Below the pieces are notes generated by a model. That model was not told the DNA's origin and did no database searches. It worked only from the letters and a program-made list of their open reading frames with translations. Of a stretch of DNA of 64,000 nt, positions 1-13,048 are shown one piece after another. The translations under genes and the position numbers were made by a program. The DNA is taken from contig OY744612.1 of assembly GCA_963556255.1 (NCBI GenBank), positions 19,158,557-19,222,556 on the forward strand, read 5' to 3'. The DNA comes from Allolobophora icterica (taxonomy: Eukaryota; Annelida; Clitellata; Crassiclitellata; Lumbricidae). Positions within the stretch are counted from its first letter, which is position 1. Each line of letters opens with the position of its first letter.

Positions 1-1891
1 CACAGACTGGCACTAACAACTTATGCAACACGTCTGTCAAAAGTACAGACTCTTGATAAGCATATTGTTCAACAATTTGAAAATGAAAGAAGTTATTGGA
101 GGGAAGTTTTAAGACGGGTTGTATCAACGGTTAAATTTCTTGCCTCACGTGGATTGGCACTTAGAGGATCAACAGAAGTATTTGGAAGTCCTGATAATGG
201 TAATTTTTTAGGCTCTCTTGAATATCTTGCAGAATATGATCTGTTCATCGCTGCTCATATTAAAAAATATGGAAATTGTGGTCGTGGTACAGCATCTTAC
301 TTATCTTCTACAACATACGAAGAATTCATCGCTCTTATGGCTGGAAAAGTTATGAAAACAATAACATCTGAAATTCAAGCAGCTAAATATTTTTCATTCA
401 GTGTCGACTCAACACCAGATATTTCTCACACTGATCAACTAACGTTCACAGTAAGGTATATACAGAGCAATGGTGAACCAGTTGAACGATTTTTGAAATT
501 TGTTCCAATTTCATCTCATACTGGTCTTCATATGTTTGAAATCATTTCAAGCACATTTCATGATATTGAAATTAATATGGATGATTGCAGAGGACAAACA
601 TATGACAATGCGGCAAATATGTCAGGAAAATATTCTGGAGTTCAAGCACGTGTTCTGGGAATAAACAAAACAGCTCCATACATTCCTGTATGGCTCACTC
701 GCTAAATTTGTCTGGTACTGCTGCTGCCGAGTCGTGTACAGATGCACAAACATATTTTTCACTTGTTCAAAATTTATACACTTTTTTGTCAGGATCCACT
801 TATAGGTGGACTGTTTTGAAAAATGCAGTAGAAAATGAAAACACAACTAGGGGACAAAATGCACCAGAAGATAAAAGTCGTGCACGCCTTCCAAAGCGTC
901 TAAGTGACACAAGGTGGTCGGCACGTGCGGATGCACTTCGTAGTTTATCGCTTCACTACGACACATATAAATCCGCACTGCAAACACTGGGAAATGACGA
1001 ATTGCAGAAAAATGAAACTAGAACAGATGCTGTAAATTTGGTAAAAAAATTGGTAAAACGTGAAACTGCCTTCTTAACATCTTTTTGGAGCACCATACTA
1101 GAGCGAATAAATGAAACATCTAAACTTCTTCAATCAGAAACAATAGATCTTGGCACAGCTGTAGCTCTCTTAAAATCACTGTTGGAATTTCTAACTTCGC
1201 AGAGACATAATTTTGAGCAATACAATGACCAAGCCAATAATTTCTGCAGTAAAACTAAAGACTTTGAAGAAAAACGAGCACGCCGCCCTAAACGTAAAGC
1301 TGATGACAGTGATGAACCAGCTGTTGTTTTGACAGGCAAGGACAAGTTTAAAATTGACACATTTTATGTCATAATTGATGCCATCGTCGCTGATTTGAGC
1401 CAAAGAATACAAGCCTATTCAGAAATTGATCGTTGTTCGTTTTTATATCGTGATGATAGCAACAGCACTGAAACAACAGAGTCAATAAATTCATTTGTAG
1501 AATTTTATACAGCTGATGTAAATAACGAACTTTTCAACGAATGGATACAATGGCGCTCTTTTTAAAACAACTTCCATCGACAGAAACAGGTACAGCAGTT
1601 ACTCCACAAAAGATGCTGAATATAATGTACCGCTATAATCTGAAAGACGGCTTTCCAAATGTTTGTATTGCACTACGTATTTACTTAACTTTGCCTGTAA
1701 GTAACTGCAGTGGAGAAAGATCATTCAGTCATTTAAAACGCATAAAATCATCTTTGAGGTCAACAATGGGCCAGGACAGATTGGCAAATTTAACTCTTTT
1801 GAACATTGAGTCGGAAATCTTGACAGATCTTGACTTTCAAGATATCATTGATTCTTTCTCTACTTTAAAAGCGCGAAGGAAAGACTTTTAA
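1..1891 (+). pseudogene. hAT transposase (ZMYM/TTF zinc-finger class), 5' truncated, frameshifted
   Basis: This is the C-terminal two thirds of the transposase described for copy B. Coding is spread over three frames: from before position 154 to 705, then 690-1565, then 1541-1891. The first block carries the DUF4371-like region with the first catalytic Asp (FSVDSTPD) and the second Asp (QTYDNAANM). The third block carries the hAT dimerisation domain with the catalytic Glu in NCSGERSFSHL. Both frame changes occur at the same nucleotides as in copy B. As read, no full-length transposase can be made without recoding or splicing. Confidence 0.88.
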
Positions 1892-2112
1892 ACTCGACGA
1901 ACATTTTTGAACAGTTGAACTGTAACAAGTAAAATTAAAAAATCTCCTATGATCCTATCACAGCTTCATTTTGTGTTCATAAATTATTAAAGTATGTTTT
2001 TCTATATAATTAATTTTTTCCCCTTTTTTTTGATAATTTGATTGGATAGAGGGCCTACTTTAGTTTTGTTGCATTGTTTGCGCCAGGCCTCTAAAAAGTT
2101 AATCCGGCACTG
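1..2112 (+). mobile_element. hAT DNA transposon, copy A (5' end outside window)
   Basis: Position 1 corresponds to 10929 of copy B (constant offset 10928). The two copies run together to position 2112, where the right terminal inverted repeat ends in TCCGGCACTG. Reading both copies I found one difference, at position 15 (A here, G in copy B). Sequence after 2112 (TCCGGAGG, then a 13-bp minisatellite) differs from the flank of copy B, so the copies are separate insertions rather than a block duplication. The left end and its target duplication lie outside the window. Confidence 0.93.
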
Positions 2113-2119
2113 TCCGGAG

Positions 2120-2197
2120 GTATGCATGTGATGTATGCATGCGATGTATGCATGTGATGTATGCATGTGATGTATGCATGTGATGTATGCATGTGAT
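2120..2197. repeat. 13-bp minisatellite, 6 units
   Basis: Six tandem copies of GTATGCATGTGAT follow directly after the hAT end. The second unit differs at one base (GCATGCGAT). Confidence 0.95.
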
Positions 2198-2295
2198 GAT
2201 GAACGCCGTCTGGCTAATAATACGACAGCAAGGAAGGGTTGTTTAGAAAAACACGGAATGCTGGAATAAAGTTCTTTATTTATAAGATAGTTGTT

Positions 2296-3002
2296 GGCAA
2301 TTGAAGGGCTTGCCTCAATAACCAGGTATGTCGACATACCTGGTTTATGTGAAAAAGTATGCCAGCGTGCTTGGAATATTGTATTCTATATACCCTGCAA
2401 ATTTGGTGCAAATCTGATTATTTTTGAATTGGCTTTTGGATAAACAAGTTTGTCGACATATGGTATTTAGCAGCCGGCAGCATTATTCCAGTGCAATAAC
2501 CCGGTATGATAACAAAAATTGTCGTTTTTTATAGTAATCTTTGTATTAAAACCGGTGCAATAATCAGGTTATTTGACATAGCCGGTTATTGACTGTTACT
2601 TACTCTACAATTCACTGATTTTGCGTTATTTTTTCCTTACTGTAATGTAGCTATGATGACTTACCTTTTTATTGCACGATTAATTTGTACTGTGTGCTAG
2701 TCACCATTTGGTGCAAGAATAAGGTATGTCGACTAACAGCAGGCGATGTTGGGTTATTGAGTGTCAATAACCAGGTATGAAGCAAAATGTCGTGAAAAAA
2801 ACATTAAAGTTATCTTTTGCATTGCATTATGTAACAATTTCGTGAAAGACAATAACAACTCAGACGGTGTTTCAAACAGCTTGTCGATATCTCGTAAAAT
2901 GGCTTAGATACAACAGTTTGAAGTGTCAAATCTTTGAAGCCATTTTCCCAAAACTCAAAAAATCCGACATACCTGGTTATTGCTGCAAGCCCTTCAATTG
3001 CC
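2296..3002. mobile_element. foldback/MITE-like element with 38-bp inverted ends
   Basis: The segments 2296-2333 and 2965-3002 are inverted repeats matching at 36 of 38 positions. Both contain AATAACCAGGTATGTCG. Positions 2320-2345 are a perfect 26-bp palindrome centred on GTCGAC. Diverged copies of the same core recur inside near 2445, 2493, 2555, 2715 and 2765. No coding frame is visible and no clear target duplication flanks the ends. A related palindrome occurs at 36250-36287. The superfamily is unknown. Confidence 0.65.
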
Positions 3003-3109
3003 TTCATGACCCGTGGCTGAAAGAAAGGCACACTCTAAATCCATCGCTTTAACTCGTGGCACCTCCTCTTAAGATGCAATTGATACCTGGACTGTTCTAA
3101 ATGCACACT

Positions 3110-3870
<761 letters not shown>

Positions 3871-3871
3871 G

Positions 3872-4530
3872 GTCTATCGTGCCGTACTTTACGGCGTGCT
3901 TCTAGAACACAGTCTATCGTGCCGTACTTTACGGCGTGCTTCTAGAACACAGTCTATCGTGCCGTACTTTATGGCGTGCTTCTAGAACACACAGTCTCAG
4001 TGGCATCACGAGGGGGTGCGGGGGGTGCGGACCGCACCGGGTGACACCCTCAGAGGGGGGGGGGGTGTGACACCAACATGAGAAAATCAGGAAAATTTGT
4101 GGAAGATGACGAATTCCTAAAAAAGGTCATTACTTTTTTGGGAGACGAATTCCTAAAAAAAGGTCATCACTTTTTTGGGAAACGAATTCCTAAAAAATGG
4201 TCATCACATTTTTTTTAGGGTGACACCATGACTTACCGCACCGGGTGACACCAGCCCTTGTGACGCCACTGCGACAGTCTGTCGTGCCGTACTTTATGGC
4301 GTGCTTCTAGAACACACAGTCGATCGTGCCGTACTTTATGGCGTGCTTCTAGAACACAGTCTATCGTGCCGTACTTTACGGCGTGCTTCTAGAACAGTCT
4401 ATCGTGCCGTACTTTATGGCGTGCTTCTAGAACACAGTCTATCGTGCCGTACTTTACGGCGTGCTTCTAGAACACAGTCTATCGTGCCGTACTTTATGGC
4501 GTGCTTCTAGAACACAGTCTATCGTGCCGT
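3872..4530. repeat. 40-bp minisatellite interrupted by a MITE
   Basis: The unit (GTCTATCGTGCCGTACTTTA, then CGGCGTGCTTCTAGAACACA) occurs about three times at 3872-3997 and about seven times at 4274-4530. An unrelated 274-bp element lies between the two blocks. Unit lengths vary by 2-4 bp at the ACAC step. Each unit contains a small hairpin, GCCGT-actt-ACGGC. The units abut with no spacers, so this is not a CRISPR array. Confidence 0.92.
3998..4271. mobile_element. MITE, hAT-like ends, with its own internal tandem repeat
   Basis: The left end CAGTGGCATCAC and the right end GTGACGCCACTG form imperfect terminal inverted repeats of about 17 bp. The word ACAGTCT lies on both sides (3991-3997 and 4274-4280). 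The host is itself a repeat, so the exact target duplication is ambiguous. Internally, a ~37-bp unit containing GACGAATTCCTAAAAAAGGT is repeated about three times (4109-4207), and a poly-G/C stretch reads CACCGGGTGACACC. No coding capacity. Confidence 0.7.
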
Positions 4531-5456
4531 GCAGTGACCAGCAACTGGCTAAAACAAATTTCTTCATCATGGAAAACCTTTCACAATCTGCAAATATTCT
4601 CAGCATCATTGTCTGGGCTTTCTTGGCCATGATTTGCCTTTTGCGAACATGCTGCAGGCAGCCCGCAGCTCAATGTTTGCGGACCTCGCTTCGACCAGAT
4701 GCGACAGCTTCGCGGTAGCTCACGTTCCCTCAACAATGCATAATACGAGATCCACTTTAGCATTACAAAGTGTTTGTCAGCAGTGTCTACGGTTTCCTTT
4801 GTACTTTCATGTATACTCGTCAAACGTTTGCAGCGTATACGTGTTATCATCAATACTTATTATGAACCATAGGCCTACCTATCGTGGGTCAGATTTATGT
4901 ATGGCCCACATTCCAAAAATAAGCATGGCATTTAATAAGTATGGTCCATAATGAGTATGACCTGTGATAAGTATGGCCTCTGATAAGTAGACCTAAGACT
5001 TATGATATGCATACTGTGTGTGCTGTGCTCATAGCAACGATGATAGCAGTTCCGACGTTACTGCTTGCCTTAGGAACGAGCCTTGCCGTTGTCATACTGC
5101 AGCTTAAACGAAAAAGGTTAGATTTCATTACATAAAGTCATTGGATGATAATGACGATGACAAGATGACGACAGATCTGATGATAATCACGATGGCGACG
5201 AAGATAACTATGTATGAAAGTATGTATGTATGCATGTATTTATGTATGTTTGCTTGCTTGCATGTATGCATGCATGCATGCATATATGTATGTATTTAGA
5301 TGTGTGAGCACTTTTACAGCAGTTTAAGAACTTCAAAAAGACTAGTAACTATAATTTATTATGGTGATGATATTGATGATGATTATTATTATTATTAATA
5401 ATATTATTATGTGGATGCTGATAACGATTAACGAAGATGGCGATTAATATTACTAC
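4531..5456. other. intergenic, simple-repeat rich, no gene seen
   Basis: Holds a diverged copy of the 3831-3872 segment (near 4889-4930), TGTATGTATGCATG-type tracts (5217-5290) and (ATT)n patches (5380-5410). No exon-like stretch was recognised. Confidence 0.5.
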
Positions 5457-5690
<234 letters not shown>

Positions 5691-6062
5691 CTACATCACC
5701 ACTACTATTATCATTATCATTGTTATCATCATCGTCATCATCCTTATTACTATTATTTCGACCTAGTGCTAGATTTAGCCCACTTTGTGATAATATTCTG
5801 CGATCCCTTGTGATACTCGGACAATTTGCTTGCGTCGACATTAATTAATGCCATGCGCAGCATATTGCGTGCTAGTGTCGCCATCTATCAATTGAGTTTC
5901 GTTCTCAGCTGATATTGTTAGCGACGGCAGCTGAAGGGTTGACCCGCATACCCACCCTATCCCCAGCTTCCAAGGGCCCAGTCTCATTCAGAGGAAGCGG
6001 GAGAACGCAGATAAGTCAGGGAGTGGCGTGGGTGGTTGGAGGGGTGTGTGTGTGGATTATAC

Positions 6063-6174
<112 letters not shown>

Positions 6175-6210
6175 CACAGACACGCACACAGACACAAACA
6201 CACAGGCAGA

Positions 6211-6870
6211 CTGCAATATAATTATAGAAAGACTAGACAGAAATAACCGGGCGAGTGAAAGGTGATTTATAGAACTTATCGTAGATTAATAGTTTGAACA
6301 GATCAAGCGAATTACAGGACATATGAATTACAGGCAAACAACGGAAACGAATCAACGAATGAATGAATCAATCAATCAATCAAATAACAAAAATCATTCG
6401 CTGATTACACAGTAAGCCGAAAGTAAGCGGGTCAAGGACGACCAAGACGCGAATGGGATAAGTAATTAACTTCTTTTGCTTGTCTTGCACGTTGCTGATT
6501 AATTATTCCTAATTAATCGATATTCTATTTGCCGACAGCAGCAGTCGAAGGCAAGAGACCCTGGGAGCGACGTCTCTCCTTGGCAATCCTCCCCTGCTCC
6601 CTCCATCCTCTCAGGAAACTTCTCTCCCAGCGACGCCACCTAGCGACTGTGGGCAGAACGAGCTATGTATGCATCGTTCCAGCCTTCTACCGAATGCCGA
6701 TGCAATCGACGTCTCTTCCTCGTCACTCGGTCCGCAGGAGCTAGCAACGACGGACAGCCCCACGAGGCCGACGACAAGCCCCACGGGGCTAAGAACAATA
6801 AGGCCGCAACCAGTTATCACCGAAACGCTTTGTTAGTGTGTTGTTAAATGCACATAGTAGGCCTATATAG
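6211..6870. other. intergenic, no gene seen
   Basis: Mixed-composition sequence with short (AATC)n near 6365-6385. A GC-richer part at 6530-6800 has short open frames on both strands, but none resembles a family I know. Confidence 0.45.
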
Positions 6871-6872
6871 GT

Positions 6873-7503
<631 letters not shown>

Positions 7504-7515
7504 GACCCCCCCACT
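7504..7515 (-). other. polypurine tract
   Basis: On the minus strand AGTGGGGGGGTC lies immediately upstream of the 3' LTR. This is the expected place for the plus-strand primer of reverse transcription. Confidence 0.6.
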
Positions 7516-7646
7516 ACGAAAAAGAGGAAACATTAAAAGTGTTTCCGACCATGCAGAAACTACAAATGTACATGAATTGAAACTATATCTAAAGTTCAAC
7601 AACATAGCAGTCCACTAAAACGTTTACAACACAAAAAGAGAATCAT

Positions 7647-9806
7647 CTATGTAGGCGCAATGAAAGAGACTGACAGTCCGTAGAAATCTATGGAAAGTTC
7701 GTACATTAAAACGGAGGGGCGACTTAATATGTCTGGTAACACATTGTCTCGACCACGCCGATGCTTAATGTTCAAGGAATATTGTTGGAGTTCAAGACTC
7801 CATCGCAAAAGTTTCGCATTCGAAGGAGCCATGCGATTTATGAACTGCAGTGGACCATGGTCCGTATAAACAACCACTGGAGCGTACACCGACCACGCGC
7901 GTACACCGACCACCAGCGCAAGTGCCTCCTTCTCAATGGTCGAATAGCGTACTTCCGCCGAACTCAACCTCCGACTCAGGTAGCAGACCGGGTGTTCAGT
8001 CTCGTCAGTTATCTGAAATAGACAACCTCCCAAACAAAAGTACGAAGCATCTACAGCCAAATAAAAGGGTGTGTCAAAATCTGGCGGTTTAAGTACAGGC
8101 CGCGAAGCCATCCTAAACTTCAAATCAATGAATGCATTCTCAGCCTCAGGAGACCAAGTAAACCTGTGACCTTTCTTAAGTAACAAAGTAAGAGGTAACG
8201 TTAACTGAGAGTAATGCGGCAGGAACTTGCGGTAATAACCAGCCAAACCCAGAAAAGATTGAACCTGCTTCTTATTTTCAGGACGCGGAAATCTTAGCAA
8301 AGACTCGACCTTCTGCATGCGTGGCTGAATAGAGTTCAAACCAATATGGTGACCCAGAAAATCTATCTCTGCATTAGCAAAGACACAATTCAATGCAAGT
8401 TTAGCGTTAGTAATGCGTGTTAACACTCTTTCCAAGTGAGATAAATGATCATTCCAAGAACCACTGAAAATTATCAAGTCATCCAAATATCCATCACAAA
8501 ACTCATCTAAACCATGCAACAGTTTCGCAACCAAACGTGAAAATGAGGCAGGTGCAAAGAAAGTCAGAAATTTGGCTTGTCCAACCTTGTCAATTAAAGA
8601 TTCTACACGTGGCATCGGAAAAGGATCGGCTACCGTAAGCGCATTCAACTTACGAAAATCTGTGCACAGCCGCAGAGACCCATCCGATTTAGGTACAAGT
8701 ACAATAGGCGAAGCCCACGCACTTTCGAACTCCTCTACAATGCCTTCTTCAATTAGGCCTTTAATCTCTTTGTCTACCTGTGCCATACGCTCAGGATGCA
8801 ACCGATAGGCTGTCTGTCGTACTGGTCGTGCACCAGGTATTAACTCAATACGGTGTGCCATAAGTGAAGTCTTGCCAGGTACATCGCTAAACACACCCTT
8901 AAACGTACTCAGCATGCCCAGTAATTCATTCCGTTGCACAAAATCCAAAGGACTATTTGCGACCACCTCTTCTAATTTAGGCGACTCAGACACATTCACA
9001 CTTGCAGGCACAACCAAACCGACATCAATTGTAGGCGTACAATCAACACGCGACTCTACATTGGTTAAATCAGCATGCACTGCAGTAGACTCTTTGAATA
9101 AGGCACTCAAGTCTACGTCTAACTGCACATTTATATCAGCAGACTTATCTTCTACAGATTGAGTATGCGACACAGGTAATGAGCCAGAATCGGTCAATTT
9201 AACTTGAGCGCGTGTAGGCAATCCCACATTTATCTCATCTTGTGGACTATCCAAGTCGTTACCAATTAGAACGTGAATGCCAGGTGGCAAATGGTCTACC
9301 AACCCACATAAGATGGTGCCGTTAGCAAATTTAGACTCAACTCGAATTTCAACCAAAGGAACACGAAGCGTGACACCCGAGATACCTCTAATAAGGCGAA
9401 CCTCACCGGTGTAACAGAACTCATTAGCATGCAATAATTCCTTGCTAGCCAAGCTTTGCAAAGAACCAGTATCTCTCAACACAACAATATTGCGAGAAAG
9501 TCCAGTGGGCGTATACACATAGCCAGACGAACAGAATGACAAGTACCCAGCGTCGACCATTTTAGTCGGCCCATCCTTCACTTGTACAGACATATCTACG
9601 CCCGTGACCAATCCTACATTCTTAGGACTGGTGTTCTGCTGAGCAGCGAAATCCCGTTTTGGCCTCAATTCTGGATGTAATTTGTAACATGAAGAAACCC
9701 CATGATTAGATTTACCGCAGTAAGTACAAACAATCTGGGACTCAAATGACTTGTGAAATTGAAATTGGCCCTCTTTACGAAAATTTTTCGGCGACCAATG
9801 GACTTC
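7647..9806 (-). pseudogene. Ty3/gypsy Pol (protease, reverse transcriptase, RNase H), internally deleted
   Basis: The frame is open from the hAT target duplication (9806) to the stop at 7647. It is in the same frame as Gag, so the intact element had one gag-pol frame. A CX2CX4HX4C zinc knuckle sits just downstream of the hAT site. Numbering from 9668, the aspartic protease has D66-T-G-S and a later VLIGNDL. RT has LVPKSDGSLRLCTDFRKLN (323-341) and YLDD (394-397). RNase H has D540, E579 and D603. Between FLT (367-369) and APASFSRLV about 40 residues usual in the family are missing in frame, including motif A with its catalytic Asp. The frame ends about 30 residues after RNase H with no HHCC or DDE integrase. 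Confidence 0.9.
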
Positions 9807-9814
9807 AGCTCCAC
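9807..9814. repeat. hAT target-site duplication, left (AGCTCCAC)
   Basis: Identical to 13041-13048 on the far side of hAT copy B. An 8-bp duplication is the hallmark of the hAT superfamily. Confidence 0.97.
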
Positions 9815-10031
9815 CAGTGCCAGATTAACTATGGCGCAACTGGCGCACTTGCGCCAGGCCTTCTTTCGGGGGTAAAAATTTAAAAAAACATTGAGAAATC
9901 CGATTATCCGATCGAATTTGTTTATATAAGTCACAGTCCGGCTCATTTAAAATGTTTAATTTCTAAAACAAGCATTGCATATAAAATTTGGTGGCATTAT
10001 AAAAACAGGCCTTCTACAGTACTACTACTAT

Positions 10032-10083
10032 AATGATGACGTACTAATTAATTGTGTACTGTAATGATGACGTATGACGTAAT
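10032..10083 (+). promoter_or_regulatory. clustered TGACGT words in hAT 5' subterminal region
   Basis: AATGATGACGTA occurs at 10032-10043 and again at 10062-10073, and a third TGACGTAAT follows at once. TGACGT is the half-site read by CREB/ATF factors, but repeated subterminal words in hAT elements can also be transposase sites. Either role is inference. Confidence 0.35.
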
Positions 10084-10259
10084 CAATTTATGCGCGGATC
10101 GACCCCATCACCAAATAAAATATAGATATGCGTACGGTACAGACGACACAGTGTATGTTCCATGTAATATTATTATCTACTATTTAGTGTTTATGTAGCT
10201 GCTTATTTCTTTTTTTAATTTTAATTTTTAAACAAATAAAATAAGTAGGCCTGGAGAAA

Positions 10260-12819
10260 ATGAAGAAATTTGAGTCCGGTTGGCAGAAACGTCAAAGAAA
10301 ACGCGAACTTGAAGAGGTAGGCAAACAGCAACGTGGTAGTATTGATAAATTTCTGGCAGTTAAAACACGAGAAGTGCCGCAATTTATAGATGGTGTCGAC
10401 TCAGCGTCAGAAGCTGGATGCAGTTCAGGCTTAGGCCGCTCAGCAGTGTCAGCACTAATGCCAACAACAGACACCCTTTATTTCAGCAATGATATCATTG
10501 ATATGCCTAAATCTGAAACTACCATAGATCTACCATTAAAACAAGAGAATCAATCTGTTGGAAACGTGCCACAAACAGATGCTGCTCTGTGGACTATAAA
10601 TGAAGATTTGGTCAGTTATTGGCTGCAGATGGGACCTGAACCATGTCGTAATCAAGATGGCATGTACTCTAAATCCATAAAACAACATGGAAATAAAGTA
10701 AAATTGAATAGTACCAAAAGAAAACTAAACGATTCTGCTTTTTTTACGATCACACCAAACGGGGAAAAAATTCTCAGACGTTGGCTCTTGTATTCGCCAT
10801 CAACTGGGCGCTTATTTTGTTTTGTTTGTAAACTTTTTATTTCAAGCAGCGCAAGTGCTCTTGCAAACCAAGGTTTTGATTCATGGGATCATATAAACAG
10901 ACTTGCACATCATGAGCGATCAAATGAGCACAGACTGGCACTGACAACTTATGCAACACGTCTGTCAAAAGTACAGACTCTTGATAAGCATATTGTTCAA
11001 CAATTTGAAAATGAAAGAAGTTATTGGAGGGAAGTTTTAAGACGGGTTGTATCAACGGTTAAATTTCTTGCCTCACGTGGATTGGCACTTAGAGGATCAA
11101 CAGAAGTATTTGGAAGTCCTGATAATGGTAATTTTTTAGGCTCTCTTGAATATCTTGCAGAATATGATCTGTTCATCGCTGCTCATATTAAAAAATATGG
11201 AAATTGTGGTCGTGGTACAGCATCTTACTTATCTTCTACAACATACGAAGAATTCATCGCTCTTATGGCTGGAAAAGTTATGAAAACAATAACATCTGAA
11301 ATTCAAGCAGCTAAATATTTTTCATTCAGTGTCGACTCAACACCAGATATTTCTCACACTGATCAACTAACGTTCACAGTAAGGTATATACAGAGCAATG
11401 GTGAACCAGTTGAACGATTTTTGAAATTTGTTCCAATTTCATCTCATACTGGTCTTCATATGTTTGAAATCATTTCAAGCACATTTCATGATATTGAAAT
11501 TAATATGGATGATTGCAGAGGACAAACATATGACAATGCGGCAAATATGTCAGGAAAATATTCTGGAGTTCAAGCACGTGTTCTGGGAATAAACAAAACA
11601 GCTCCATACATTCCTGTATGGCTCACTCGCTAAATTTGTCTGGTACTGCTGCTGCCGAGTCGTGTACAGATGCACAAACATATTTTTCACTTGTTCAAAA
11701 TTTATACACTTTTTTGTCAGGATCCACTTATAGGTGGACTGTTTTGAAAAATGCAGTAGAAAATGAAAACACAACTAGGGGACAAAATGCACCAGAAGAT
11801 AAAAGTCGTGCACGCCTTCCAAAGCGTCTAAGTGACACAAGGTGGTCGGCACGTGCGGATGCACTTCGTAGTTTATCGCTTCACTACGACACATATAAAT
11901 CCGCACTGCAAACACTGGGAAATGACGAATTGCAGAAAAATGAAACTAGAACAGATGCTGTAAATTTGGTAAAAAAATTGGTAAAACGTGAAACTGCCTT
12001 CTTAACATCTTTTTGGAGCACCATACTAGAGCGAATAAATGAAACATCTAAACTTCTTCAATCAGAAACAATAGATCTTGGCACAGCTGTAGCTCTCTTA
12101 AAATCACTGTTGGAATTTCTAACTTCGCAGAGACATAATTTTGAGCAATACAATGACCAAGCCAATAATTTCTGCAGTAAAACTAAAGACTTTGAAGAAA
12201 AACGAGCACGCCGCCCTAAACGTAAAGCTGATGACAGTGATGAACCAGCTGTTGTTTTGACAGGCAAGGACAAGTTTAAAATTGACACATTTTATGTCAT
12301 AATTGATGCCATCGTCGCTGATTTGAGCCAAAGAATACAAGCCTATTCAGAAATTGATCGTTGTTCGTTTTTATATCGTGATGATAGCAACAGCACTGAA
12401 ACAACAGAGTCAATAAATTCATTTGTAGAATTTTATACAGCTGATGTAAATAACGAACTTTTCAACGAATGGATACAATGGCGCTCTTTTTAAAACAACT
12501 TCCATCGACAGAAACAGGTACAGCAGTTACTCCACAAAAGATGCTGAATATAATGTACCGCTATAATCTGAAAGACGGCTTTCCAAATGTTTGTATTGCA
12601 CTACGTATTTACTTAACTTTGCCTGTAAGTAACTGCAGTGGAGAAAGATCATTCAGTCATTTAAAACGCATAAAATCATCTTTGAGGTCAACAATGGGCC
12701 AGGACAGATTGGCAAATTTAACTCTTTTGAACATTGAGTCGGAAATCTTGACAGATCTTGACTTTCAAGATATCATTGATTCTTTCTCTACTTTAAAAGC
12801 GCGAAGGAAAGACTTTTAA
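10260..12819 (+). pseudogene. hAT transposase (ZMYM/TTF class), two frameshifts
   Basis: Cut-and-paste transposase. The first block, 10260-11633, starts at ATG with MKKFESGWQKRQRKRE, a typical N-terminus of this class. It has a TTF/BED-like zinc finger (C187, C190, H218, H224), then a DUF4371-like RNase-H fold with catalytic D359 (FSVDS) and D425 (TYDNAAN). The second block, 11618-12493 (helical insertion domain), continues in another frame from AHSLNLSG. The third block, 12469-12819, holds SGERSFSHLKRIKSSLRSTMGQDRL with the catalytic Glu and the C-terminal dimerisation motif. All key residues are present but distributed over three frames that overlap by 16 and 25 bases. No GT-AG intron obviously removes the breaks. 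The same breaks occur in copy A. Confidence 0.92.
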
Positions 12820-13040
12820 ACTCGACGAACATTTTTGAACAGTTGAACTGTAACAAGTAAAATTAAAAAATCTCCTATGATCCTATCACAGCTTCATTTT
12901 GTGTTCATAAATTATTAAAGTATGTTTTTCTATATAATTAATTTTTTCCCCTTTTTTTTGATAATTTGATTGGATAGAGGGCCTACTTTAGTTTTGTTGC
13001 ATTGTTTGCGCCAGGCCTCTAAAAAGTTAATCCGGCACTG

Positions 13041-13048
13041 AGCTCCAC
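13041..13048. repeat. hAT target-site duplication, right (AGCTCCAC)
   Basis: Partner of 9807-9814. Confidence 0.97.

Larger units (their letters stand above)
9815..13040 (+). mobile_element. hAT DNA transposon, copy B, complete (3226 bp)
   Basis: The ends CAGTGCCAGATTAACT and AGTTAATCCGGCACTG are 16-bp terminal inverted repeats with one mismatch, fitting the hAT YARNG terminal rule. Both ends also carry a GCGCCAGGCC word just inside (about 9851 and 13009). The 8-bp duplication AGCTCCAC flanks the element exactly. It lies opposite in orientation to the LTR retrotransposon it interrupts. The transposase gene occupies 10260-12819 and 3' noncoding sequence follows. Confidence 0.97.

Noticed and set aside
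3872..4530. CRISPR-like array of 40-bp repeats
   Set aside because: Units are contiguous with no unique spacers, and the host DNA is eukaryotic. It is a minisatellite.
9665..9946. 93-residue minus-strand frame across the hAT left end
   Set aside because: It is in a different frame from Gag-Pol and spans the transposon junction by chance.
12930..13040. C-terminal extension of Gag into hAT sequence
   Set aside because: Created by the hAT insertion. The native continuation lies at 9806.
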